Origin: Paracentrotus lividus
Taxonomy: Eukaryota > Echinodermata > Echinoidea > Camarodonta > Echinidae
Assembly: GCA_940671915.1 (NCBI GenBank)
Contig: CALNVZ010003433.1
Coordinates: 48,477,332-48,541,331, forward strand
Reading direction: 5' to 3'
Length of the DNA: 64,000 bases
Shown here: positions 61,201 to 64,000 of the stretch, piece after piece
How the letters are laid out: the number at the start of each line of letters is the position of its first letter
Numbering within the stretch: the first letter of the stretch is position 1
The notes under the pieces: generated by a model
Told to the model about the DNA's origin: nothing
Database searches by the model: none
Seen by the model: the letters and a program-made list of their open reading frames with translations, nothing else
Position numbers and translations under genes: made by a program

Positions 61201-63859
61201 AAAAGTCATGGAGCGCCGGGTCACCATTTGCAGCGGTTGCTCGGCAGTCGCGGATTTTGTACAGGGGGTGGGGTCAAATTGACCCCACCCCATTCAGAAT
61301 AGGGTTAAGTGTGACTCTAAGTCTACTTAGGCTCTTTGTGAAGCTCCCCCTGGTCTTGCCTGAACAAACTTAGGATAGGCACAGGATGCAGCAAGATCCT
61401 TATGGAAATGTAAGGATACAAGGAGGATGGACAAACTGTATATGAGTTTCAGGAAGAGCAGACCATGGAACACCTGCTGTGTATGCCCCAACATGTAACA
61501 AGATAACTAACCCCCGGAATACCACCCCCCCCCCCCCCCCCCCCCGGACAACTTAGCCCCACGAAATACAGAGCTAGGGTTAGGTGTAGAGTTTTGGTGG
61601 GGGTAGCTGTCCAGGGAGTAATCGTCCTGGGGATAGTTGTCCTAGAACCCACGAAACCATGTACCCTTGCAGACCTAGATTTGACCCAAGACCAAAGTTC
61701 TGTGTCTAACATTGGACCGGTGTTGTATAACATAATGTAGTGACCGGAAAAGAAGAAGAAAATTAGATTAAAATACATTATTTTTGTGTCATGGCAGCAA
61801 ATAAACTGCACTCATTCCGTTCTATATTACCTGGGCAATCTCCATCATAGAAGGTAATATCATCCAGAGATATATCACTTTGGATTGATGATGCAATCTC
61901 AGCCATGAACCTCAATTGGTAAGAATAGGCCTCATTCATCACCCCCAGTTGTACCTGTGATGCAATGAAAAAAGTTGATAATAATAGGCAGAATTATTCT
62001 TTGAATGTGCCAACAGGTAAGTGCTAACATAATTCATGTATATGTACTAAAGCTTCATGTAGGATAGAAACAATAAAATCTACCGGCTGACCTATCGAAG
62101 TCCTAATGGTGATATCTGTCCCAGAGAACCCCTAACTTTTATTCGTTGAGTGATCAGAAGCGATAAAACCTGGCATTAACCCGAAGGATAGAAATGAACT
62201 TGGGGATAATGATTTGATTTGATTTAGTTTTATTTTAACAGGGTAACTCCTTCAGTTAATAAAAACCGTTCTTCCAGGAGGCCCTGTAAAAACATCAACA
62301 TTTAACAATTATACAGATACAATTCACAATACAATATAAAATATACAATTTGACAATAAAATATATGAACAAACCATAATATCATTAATGCACAAAACCG
62401 TTTCATAAAGACTAGTCATTTGTAGAAGGTGATTTAGTTAAGGAGAATATCCAGATTTCTTAGTAAATTTAGGACCATTATAATTATTTCAAATAAAAAA
62501 GCATTTTTTATCTTGGTGAAGTGATGCAGCTTTTATACATCTTTTTTCTTTAATCTCCAATTTTCCTTTCTTATCATTCTTATTATTTTTTTTATCTCTC
62601 ACCAGATCTTGTCTCCATTCATTTCCTTTGTTGCCCTTCTGACTCCTAATTGTGCTGAACTTGGATGCTGTATCCGCTTGTCTCTGAACGTACAGGTTGC
62701 CAGGATCATCTCCGTTCATATGATAAAAGTATTCCAAGCACCGTCTTTCAGACGCCAGGAACTCTCCAGACTTCAATATGGCTATATCACCCTGTGTCTT
62801 ACCACTCGCTTCAGTGTAGATGTATGTTCCTAGAAATAATCATAATAGGTGTACAATAATATTATATTTTTTGACACAGGGTATCAACTTCAATTTTGAC
62901 CATTCTCTCTTGAATAACTTAACACAACTAATTACTTTATTTACTATAATTCTTCTCCATTCTGAAATATCCCTTCTGTGATAAATGTATTAGTTTTCCA
63001 AATTCCCTTTTTTTGTTCTCTTGGAGAAGGGGTATCTAAAACAAAGAATATGTGGACAGCGAGTTAATGCATTAATGGCCAATTTCTTTATTTTATCTCT
63101 CAAATTTTCAACGGCGCCTCCGTCTTCGGAAGGAGTATTTACAACGTCTAAGGAGTATTCAGGAGTATTTACAATGTCATGTCAATGTCAATGTCCAAAA
63201 TTATGAATAGATAATTTATAAATGGAAAATACTTTTCTATGCCCCGTCCAGCTAACTCTTTTAAGTGAAGACCAAAATGTGCAGGGTAAACGTGCCCTAA
63301 CATGAGGGAGGATATCTTTTGGTAAGCCATCTGAATGCCATTCTAGTTCTCAAGTAACAATGTGTATCAATACACACACCAAAAGCAATAATTACCATAA
63401 GGAGTTCCAAATGTATGATCAACTCCCGGTCCAGTACCATCAGAGGGCGTCCTTCCCTGTATCCTCTGCCAATCAAAATCATCAACGCTCTCCTCATTCT
63501 TCCATGTGCACAGACTGACCTCAAAGTTACAATTGCCAAACGGAGAACATGCATCAGCGCTGAGGGAAAAGTCATCTAGAGCTATGGCTGCATTCTGCTT
63601 ATAATCTGTGGTGGATGCTTGGACTCGAATCTGAAGATGAAAGTACAGTGATGCAAATAATATGAAGTTGTCTTTGTTAAGGACCGGTTTACTCTTACTA
63701 AACTGAGCAATTTTTATTTTAGTTTTGTATTCTTACCTTATAGAGACTATCTGTATTGTTGAGATTCAATTCCATGACATGCCACTCGTCTTCATGAGCG
63801 ATGCTATCCATTTCCCATAGCAACACTGCCTCCTCGGTTACCAAGTGAACCTTGAAGAC
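23723..63859 (-). CDS. Large MAM/LDLa single-pass membrane protein, MALRD1-like (3' part, 34 exons)
   Basis: 34 exons sum to 4968 nt, in frame throughout: 1655 residues and TGA, with the 5' end beyond the window. Approximate order by residue in this fragment: MAM-1 end (1-68), MAM-2 (69-236), LDLa-1 (237-275), MAM-3 (276-446), LDLa-2 (447-489), MAM-4 (490-659), LDLa-3 (660-711), MAM-5 (712-865), LDLa-4 (866-905), MAM-6 (906-1084), LDLa-5 (1085-1123), MAM-7 (1124-1283), LDLa-6 (1284-1334), MAM-8 (1335-1500), Ser/Thr-rich stalk (1500-1554), transmembrane helix (1555-1580), cytoplasmic tail (1581-1655) with NPMY at 1637-1640. MAM domains are adhesive ectodomains; LDLa modules bind ligands with calcium. 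The layout resembles vertebrate MALRD1, but orthology is not shown. The exons at 59.4-63.9 kb come from the right copy of the duplicated assembly segment. Confidence 0.85.
24473..24529 (-). CDS. MAM/LDLa gene exon 33: cytoplasmic tail
   Basis: 57 nt, phase 0 to 0, 19 residues: FALQEVDTSMFGAFPGDSG. Acceptor ctgttacag, donor GGG|GTAAG. A symmetric exon that could be skipped without a frameshift. Confidence 0.8.
24959..25034 (-). CDS. MAM/LDLa gene exon 32: cytoplasmic tail
   Basis: 76 nt, entering in phase 2. Reads SSKGDLAGLRHGVETPGYDK and DFGNIN. Acceptor catgtttcag, donor AAT|GTAAGT. Confidence 0.8.
25265..25355 (-). CDS. MAM/LDLa gene exon 31: transmembrane helix
   Basis: 91 nt. Reads IGLIAGLSVTFGIILMVIVA, then VSLMFW, followed by the basic stop-transfer RKGRR. 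One hydrophobic span of about 26 residues with positive charge on the C-terminal side predicts a type I topology. Acceptor cattatacag, donor AG|GTATGT. Confidence 0.9.
26111..26233 (-). CDS. MAM/LDLa gene exon 30: Ser/Thr-rich stalk
   Basis: 123 nt, phase 1 to 1. Reads VPTTIQSTAKSSTTPSEAMA and TTGKSKLTTRELATQSPYSS. Rich in Thr/Ser/Pro and without Cys, as in an O-glycosylated juxtamembrane stalk. Acceptor gttatattag, donor ACA|GTATGT. Confidence 0.8.
26342..26369 (+). repeat. (AT)n microsatellite
   Basis: Uninterrupted TA run in the intron between exons 30 and 29. Confidence 0.9.
26645..26777 (-). CDS. MAM/LDLa gene exon 29: MAM-8 end and start of stalk
   Basis: 133 nt, phase 0 to 1. Reads VIIEGVKGQSYGSLAIDDTT, then FTPDC (the MAM closing cysteine), then a Thr/Pro-rich tail ISTTAPPTTTT. 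Acceptor gcttatttcag, donor CTG|GTAAAA. Confidence 0.85.
27109..27262. repeat. Small foldback element in intron 28
   Basis: CCTGGGGAGCGTTTCATGAA at the left against GATGAAACACTCCCCTGG at the right form inverted ends, and gatttgttgg faces caacaaatg inside. No coding frame. Confidence 0.55.
27534..27698 (-). CDS. MAM/LDLa gene exon 28: MAM-8 third segment
   Basis: 165 nt, phase 0 to 0, 55 residues. Reads MRFYYYMSGVNSGTLNVYTR and ends TLNSDDMFQ. This is the core MAM strand (F-Y-Y-M-x-G pattern). Acceptor gtttaattcag, donor CAG|GTACAT. Confidence 0.85.
28034..28131 (-). CDS. MAM/LDLa gene exon 27: MAM-8 second segment, GC donor
   Basis: 98 nt, phase 1 to 0. Reads GYYMYMDPQNQARNGDLTQL and ends SPSDTNCK. 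The donor is AAG|GCAAGT, a GC-AG intron with an otherwise perfect donor match. Ending here keeps the frame and length of homologous exons 11 and 19. Confidence 0.8.
28441..28581 (-). CDS. MAM/LDLa gene exon 26: MAM-8 first segment
   Basis: 141 nt, phase 1 to 1. Reads SYKQCDFEIGLCSVWSQISE, then a DDFEWTRIQG core and FDHTLDSGA. CDFE...W and FDHT are MAM signatures. Acceptor ccaccag, donor CAG|GTAAG. Confidence 0.85.
28911..29150. repeat. MITE with inverted arms in intron 25
   Basis: CTACAGAATAATTATAACAT at the left and GTTACAATCATTCTGCAG at the right are inverted. The arms also share gtgcaaatatttgaaacagc against gctgtttcaactatttgcat. It ends about 22 bp from the donor of exon 25. Confidence 0.65.
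29173..29401 (-). CDS. MAM/LDLa gene exon 25: MAM-7 end fused to LDLa-6
   Basis: 229 nt, phase 0 to 1. Begins ILVDAGNTQTNAASGGYAID and closes MAM at RFDNC. LDLa-6 then reads CPTNTYQCSARHCYPSDSQC and DLTMDCCTDSNKGNDEASC. It has seven cysteines instead of six, and a few residues are inserted in the calcium-binding DCxDxSDE loop. Acceptor ccgtgtatag, donor GTG|GTATGT. Confidence 0.8.
29817..30079 (-). CDS. MAM/LDLa gene exon 24: MAM-7 middle (segments 2 and 3 fused)
   Basis: 263 nt, phase 1 to 0. Reads GIYYFVDGLTSTRNHHATLI ... VVSLWYYIYGASYGNLEVKR ... LPPCLANFN. It covers in one exon what most other MAM domains here split in two. Acceptor cttttgcag, donor AAT|GTAAGT. Confidence 0.85.
30729..30869 (-). 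CDS. MAM/LDLa gene exon 23: MAM-7 first segment
   Basis: 141 nt, phase 1 to 1. Reads SVCDFENDLCMWNQGVVDNF, DWTRFNNSEQQ, then GPISDHSKGSPMG. Acceptor ttttcttctgcag, donor TGG|GTGAGA. Confidence 0.85.
31286..32283. mobile_element. Foldback element, TA-flanked (copy 2)
   Basis: 998 bp with ends CACTGTTGCTCATAAAG and CTTTATGAGCAACAGTG, flanked by TA on both sides. The arms fold over most of the length. Same family as 146-2030 (shared blocks such as ctttaatttcttgaa and tttggggcccctta). It lies in intron 22, about 65 bp from exon 22. Confidence 0.8.
32349..32465 (-). CDS. MAM/LDLa gene exon 22: LDLa-5
   Basis: 117 nt, phase 1 to 1, one whole module: CDVGQRACKDGTCIDSEKFC then NFIYDCDDVSDEIDC. Six cysteines and an intact DCDDVSDE calcium loop; the usual CD after Cys-4 is CN. 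Acceptor cttacag, donor GCC|GTGAGT. Confidence 0.9.
32917..33037 (-). CDS. MAM/LDLa gene exon 21: MAM-6 last segment
   Basis: 121 nt, phase 0 to 1. Reads VYFEGIAGGLEDSIALDDIT, then MTPGC and a short linker DQTLPVTVQPT. Acceptor ctcgtatag, donor CCG|GTGAGT. Confidence 0.85.
33718..33882 (-). CDS. MAM/LDLa gene exon 20: MAM-6 third segment
   Basis: 165 nt, the same length as exon 28. Reads IRFWAFMYGANVNRLSVLTQ and ends VPLDTGYRFK. Acceptor caattgtag, donor AAG|GTACAG. Confidence 0.85.
34332..34432 (-). CDS. MAM/LDLa gene exon 19: MAM-6 second segment
   Basis: 101 nt, phase 1 to 0. Reads GHYFYLNSGADDTNKKALLD and ends KPTDPGDCE. Acceptor ctttgcag, donor GAA|GTAAGT. Confidence 0.85.
34927..35076 (-). 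CDS. MAM/LDLa gene exon 18: MAM-6 first segment
   Basis: 150 nt, phase 1 to 1. Reads EYSMCNFESGSVCDWSQDSD, then DLDWLWLTGNQ and YEDHTWGVPTG. Acceptor catcccaatccag, donor CTG|GTGAGT. Confidence 0.85.
35741..35930 (-). CDS. MAM/LDLa gene exon 17: MAM-5 end fused to LDLa-4
   Basis: 190 nt, phase 0 to 1. Reads IVFVGFAESDNDTIAIDEIS, closes at FKNC, then LDLa-4: CEILCENQLCVPYTAVCDYS and NDCGDYTDEKEC. Six cysteines and an intact calcium loop. Acceptor cttaaccag, donor GCA|GTAAGT. Confidence 0.85.
36336..36951. mobile_element. Foldback MITE hosting a TTAA element
   Basis: Ends GGGTGTTGTTCCACCAAGTC and GACTTGGTGAAACACCACCC are inverted. The inner 36483-36923 is a separate TTAA insertion; without it this element is about 170 bp. 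Confidence 0.75.
36483..36923. mobile_element. TTAA-flanked MITE, copy 2
   Basis: 441 bp from AGGGATGCAGTAAC to TTACTAAATCCCT, with TTAA on both sides (36479-36482 and 36924-36927). It is the near-complete reverse complement of 10305-10740. It sits inside another MITE, so its target duplication is TTAA by direct inspection. Confidence 0.85.
37027..37167 (-). CDS. MAM/LDLa gene exon 16: MAM-5 third segment
   Basis: 141 nt, phase 0 to 0, 47 residues. Reads TDSPTVEFKLEIQEVGESDW and ends DIRMGRRQNDYQ. Acceptor gtattacag, donor CAG|GTATGA. Confidence 0.8.
37809..37927 (-). CDS. MAM/LDLa gene exon 15: MAM-5 second segment
   Basis: 119 nt, phase 1 to 0. Reads NYIRVLAGNGQFNEMARFYS and ends SCSFDFWYFYL. 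Acceptor cattactatgaag (weak pyrimidine tract), donor CTG|GTAAGT. Phase and content fit the neighbours. Confidence 0.8.
38073..39049. mobile_element. Terminal-inverted-repeat MITE in intron 14
   Basis: About 977 bp. TATATAAACCCCTCAAAAAA at the left and GAGGGGTTTATATA at the right are inverted, and the pairing continues inward (tgtcttgcaattcaactttg against caaagttgaattgcaagaca). The inner arms share tggcaactttcc/ggaaagttgcca. No transposase; the frame at 38411-38680 has no recognisable features. Confidence 0.75.
39610..39741 (-). CDS. MAM/LDLa gene exon 14: MAM-5 first segment
   Basis: 132 nt, phase 1 to 1. Reads PCMFDTSLCGWHDESFGQYA, then WKQEAGDKDT and PIAAEDTG. Divergent: the usual TGPxxDHT is not present. 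Acceptor cattgtatgtag, donor CTG|GTAGGT. Confidence 0.8.
40314..40469 (-). CDS. MAM/LDLa gene exon 13: linker and LDLa-3
   Basis: 156 nt, phase 1 to 1. A Thr/Ser linker (GLPSGTTTPASSTI) leads into CGAGKWQCADLTCIDSDLYC and DYETNCPDGSDEALC. Six cysteines and a canonical PDGSDE loop. Acceptor cccaattacag, donor GTG|GTAAGA. Confidence 0.9.
40955..41216 (-). CDS. MAM/LDLa gene exon 12: MAM-4 segments 3 and 4 fused
   Basis: 262 nt, phase 0 to 1. Reads FRLWYHMYGSDMGTLNVFMR ... VVIESIRGDGPYGDIGIDDT ... FTPDC. F-x-L-W-Y-H-M-Y-G is the classic MAM core. Acceptor tctcctag, donor CTG|GTAAGT. Confidence 0.9.
41796..41896 (-). CDS. MAM/LDLa gene exon 11: MAM-4 second segment
   Basis: 101 nt, phase 1 to 0, the same length as exon 19. 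Reads YYMVTDASDDGLEEGDSARM and ends KSKGPNCR. Acceptor cttttcag, donor AGG|GTAAAT. Confidence 0.85.
42440..42582. repeat. Short dispersed repeat with inverted ends
   Basis: CAGTGGAAGATCCAG at the left faces CTGGATCCACCACT at the right, with C-rich cccccta blocks inside. Lies close to exon 10. Confidence 0.5.
42618..42764 (-). CDS. MAM/LDLa gene exon 10: MAM-4 first segment
   Basis: 147 nt, phase 1 to 1. Reads EYDMCDFEDGTCEWSQDVND, EMDFQRYIG, then TGPYRDHTTQYIG. CDFE, the W, and TGPxxDHT are all present. Acceptor cttttctgcag, donor TTG|GTACTG. Confidence 0.85.
43950..44078 (-). CDS. MAM/LDLa gene exon 9: LDLa-2
   Basis: 129 nt, phase 1 to 1. Reads CKSDEFRCTRNACIPSRRLC and DFTDDCGDYSDEATNVC. 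Six cysteines with a full DCGDYSDE calcium loop. Acceptor ctttgcag, donor GCG|GTAAGA. Confidence 0.9.
44874..44958 (-). CDS. MAM/LDLa gene exon 8: MAM-3 last segment
   Basis: 85 nt, phase 0 to 1. Reads VKFQSVRRYTVLGDVAIDDI and closes at RMDNCALP. Acceptor acgtatccag, donor CAG|GTAAGG. Confidence 0.85.
45248..45504 (-). CDS. MAM/LDLa gene exon 7: MAM-3 middle (segments 2 and 3 fused)
   Basis: 257 nt, phase 1 to 0. Reads WYMYVGTTPDSGTRWAVLSS ... VRFWYHMYGEDIGYLELYIQ ... GIAGLGRIPGAFN. Acceptor ggtatcacag. It lies 35 bp from the N gap. The first codon is completed by the last base of exon 6, which fits the join across the gap and the left copy. Confidence 0.85.
45540..46440. other. Assembly gap (901 N)
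   Basis: Unknown bases. The gap is followed directly by a 29-base A run (46441-46469), a typical place for assembly to fail. Confidence 0.99.
46470..47979. other. Non-coding intron or gap-flank sequence
   Basis: No exon, repeat ends or RNA gene seen. It is dense in tctagatct-type words, unlike the rest of the window. On the proposed gene model it lies in the intron between exons 6 and 7. Confidence 0.45.
49320..49362 (+). repeat. G-run tract, left copy
   Basis: Nearly pure G of about 43 bases. The corresponding right-copy tract at 57917-57932 has only 16. Confidence 0.9.
50815..55131 (-). pseudogene. Left-copy versions of MAM/LDLa exons 1-6, frame-broken
   Basis: Approximate positions: exon 6 at 50815-50981, exon 5 at 51492-51607, exon 4 at 53178-53299, exon 3 at 53925-54154, exon 2 at 54684-54914, exon 1 at 55019-55131. 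Each aligns with its right-copy twin but has several one-base indels. For example, exon 5 has a four-A insertion and its donor caacttac (plus-strand wording) reads caacttaac. None can be translated through. The pattern points to sequencing error rather than an old pseudogene. Confidence 0.8.
55264..56427. other. Sequence upstream of exon 1, left copy only; possible damaged exons
   Basis: This should hold the next upstream introns and exons of the MAM/LDLa gene. On the - strand near 55730-55830 a short Cys-rich frame (VPSCDYWVDGQCCGMC) may be an exon with indels, but I could not place it in a MAM or LDLa pattern. No repeat ends were recognised. Confidence 0.35.
56428..56467 (-). CDS. Partial upstream MAM exon, cut by the gap
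   Basis: 40 nt next to the 25-N gap. The - strand reads LAIDNTIDFYG up to the donor ATG|GTAAGT, resembling the IALDDITF closing strand of MAM domains (compare exon 4, ISLDDITFYDG). Probably the end of a more N-terminal MAM in the noisy copy. Confidence 0.45.
56468..56492. other. Assembly gap (25 N)
   Basis: Fixed-size-looking N run exactly at the junction between the two copies of the duplicated segment. Confidence 0.99.
58222..58265 (+). repeat. (TA)n microsatellite, right copy
   Basis: Pure TA run of about 44 bp. The left copy at about 49660-49695 is interrupted and shorter, so the site is polymorphic or error-prone. Confidence 0.9.
59406..59576 (-). CDS. MAM/LDLa gene exon 6: MAM-3 first segment
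   Basis: 171 nt, phase 1 to 1. Reads TACTFEQDTCRWWNAGHNVY, then KFIRHQGSTPDANTGP and FDHTTLSAQGMDDIAYSDGG. CTFE, W and TGPxFDHT mark MAM. Acceptor gttaattaacag, donor GAG|GTGAAT. It is longer at the end than other first segments, and an inner donor at CAA|GGTATG is possible. Confidence 0.8.
59963..60148 (-). repeat. Tandem partial duplication of the LDLa-1 exon end
   Basis: Two units of period 95 bp (from 59963 and from 60058). Each contains intron sequence, the splice donor and the last ~37 bp of exon 5. The left copy shows the same arrangement (about 51350-51535), so it is not an assembly slip. Reading through to the second donor meets an in-frame stop (GKLIQMP then TAA). Confidence 0.8.
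60101..60217 (-). CDS. MAM/LDLa gene exon 5: LDLa-1
   Basis: 117 nt, phase 1 to 1. Reads CEVYCGDEDDTCIPTSQFCD and FTPQCPNQNDEINC. Six cysteines, but the calcium loop is CPNQNDE instead of CxDxSDE, so metal binding may be weak (inference). Acceptor ctttttttcag, donor GTG|GTAAGT. Confidence 0.85.
60545..61304. mobile_element. TTAA-flanked element
   Basis: Ends CTCTATTCTGACTGGG and CCCATTCAGAATAGGG are inverted and sit within TTAA (60541-60544 and 61305-61308). A second inner pair, ggggtcaatttgaccc and gggtcaaattgacccc, lies near the ends. No transposase. The damaged twin is at about 51923-52668. Confidence 0.75.
61831..61954 (-). CDS. MAM/LDLa gene exon 4: MAM-2 last segment
   Basis: 124 nt, phase 0 to 1. 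Reads VQLGVMNEAYSYQLRFMAEI, then SDISLDDITFYDGDCP. Acceptor ttgcatcacag, donor CAG|GTAATA. Confidence 0.85.
62603..62829 (-). CDS. MAM/LDLa gene exon 3: MAM-2 middle (segments 2 and 3 fused)
   Basis: 227 nt, phase 1 to 0. Reads TYIYTEASGKTQGDIAILKS ... CLEYFYHMNGDDPGNLYVQR ... NKGNEWRQDL. Acceptor ttatttctag, donor CTG|GTGAGA. Confidence 0.85.
63396..63630 (-). CDS. MAM/LDLa gene exon 2: end of MAM-1 fused to start of MAM-2
   Basis: 235 nt, phase 0 to 1. Reads IRVQASTTDYKQNAAIALDD, closes at SADAC, then CNFEVSLCTWKNEESVDDFD and TGPGVDHTFGTPYG. The two MAM domains abut with no LDLa between them. Acceptor ctttcatcttcag, donor ATG|GTAATT. Confidence 0.85.
63737..63859 (-). CDS. MAM/LDLa gene exon 1 of this window: MAM-1 third segment
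   Basis: 123 nt, phase 0 to 0, 41 residues. Reads VFKVHLVTEEAVLLWEMDSI and AHEDEWHVMELNLNNTDSLY. Shorter than the 165-nt third segments elsewhere, so the F-W-Y-H-M core is probably on a separate exon beyond the window. Acceptor gcttctgaacag, donor AAG|GTAAGA. Confidence 0.8.
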
Positions 63860-64000
63860 CTGTTCAGAAGCAAGGCAGCAGCAATTAATTAGATTAGAAT
63901 GCTTCCTAGAAATATGTAAGTATGTATGTAACCACTGTTAAGTTTTTTCTGATTGAAAAAAAAAACAAACAAAAGAGGAAGTCTAGCTACTCTGGACTTA

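Larger units (their letters stand above)
56493..64000. repeat. Right copy of the duplicated segment, exons intact
   Basis: Same sequence as 47980-55263. All six exons here read through and join in frame. It runs off the window end. The 56493-59405 part has no exon: it carries the intron with a G run (57917-57932), a TA run and a 'tttaaccc' repeat at about 58680-58812. Confidence 0.9.

Noticed and set aside
1..64000. CRISPR arrays, operons, bacterial-type promoters or terminators
   Set aside because: None seen. The repeats are transposon ends and microsatellites, and the genes are intron-containing.

Overview
The window is animal nuclear DNA: short exons split by introns with GT-AG borders, long AT-rich non-coding stretches, no operons, and many small decayed DNA transposons. 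The domain content (a large MAM/LDL-receptor class A membrane protein), frequent acatgta-type motifs and the repeat types suggest a marine deuterostome, most likely a sea urchin. That assignment is inference; no species marker was seen.

Layout. (1) 1-9.9 kb is transposon debris: a TA-flanked foldback element, a second foldback element, a Tc1-like element with a recognisable helix-turn-helix transposase fragment interrupted by a 3.3-kb nested insertion, and two elements bounded by TTAA. (2) 10.07-14.57 kb on the + strand holds the last six exons of a gene whose product I do not recognise (261 residues to the stop). About 4 kb of 3' UTR follows, ending at overlapping AATAAA signals near 18.6 kb. 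(3) 18.6-22.25 kb is intergenic, with two terminal-inverted-repeat elements and a pyrimidine-rich minisatellite. (4) From 63.86 kb leftward to 23.72 kb on the - strand lies the 3' part of one large gene. I place 34 exons whose summed length is 4968 nt, an exact multiple of three, giving 1655 residues plus stop. The product has part of one MAM domain, seven further MAM domains alternating mostly with six LDLa modules, a Ser/Thr-rich stalk, one transmembrane helix and a cytoplasmic tail of about 75 residues with an NPMY motif. The nearest architecture I know is vertebrate MALRD1 (Diet1). The two genes converge tail to tail.

Assembly. Two stretches, about 47.98-55.26 kb and 56.49-64.0 kb, are the same roughly 7.3-7.5 kb sequence in direct orientation. 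They are bounded by a 901-base N gap and a 25-base N gap. The right copy has intact exons. The left copy has single-base indels throughout, including in all six exons, so it looks like a poorly polished second haplotype or gap fill rather than a biological duplication. The right copy joins in frame to the exon at 45.5 kb.

I found no RNA genes apart from a tRNA-derived SINE, no CRISPR array, and nothing I would call a new biological system. The most interesting items are the receptor with its LDLR-like endocytosis motif, the strict phase-1 module structure with its fusions, a GC-AG intron, partial duplications of splice-donor segments, and nested transposons that show their target sites exactly.
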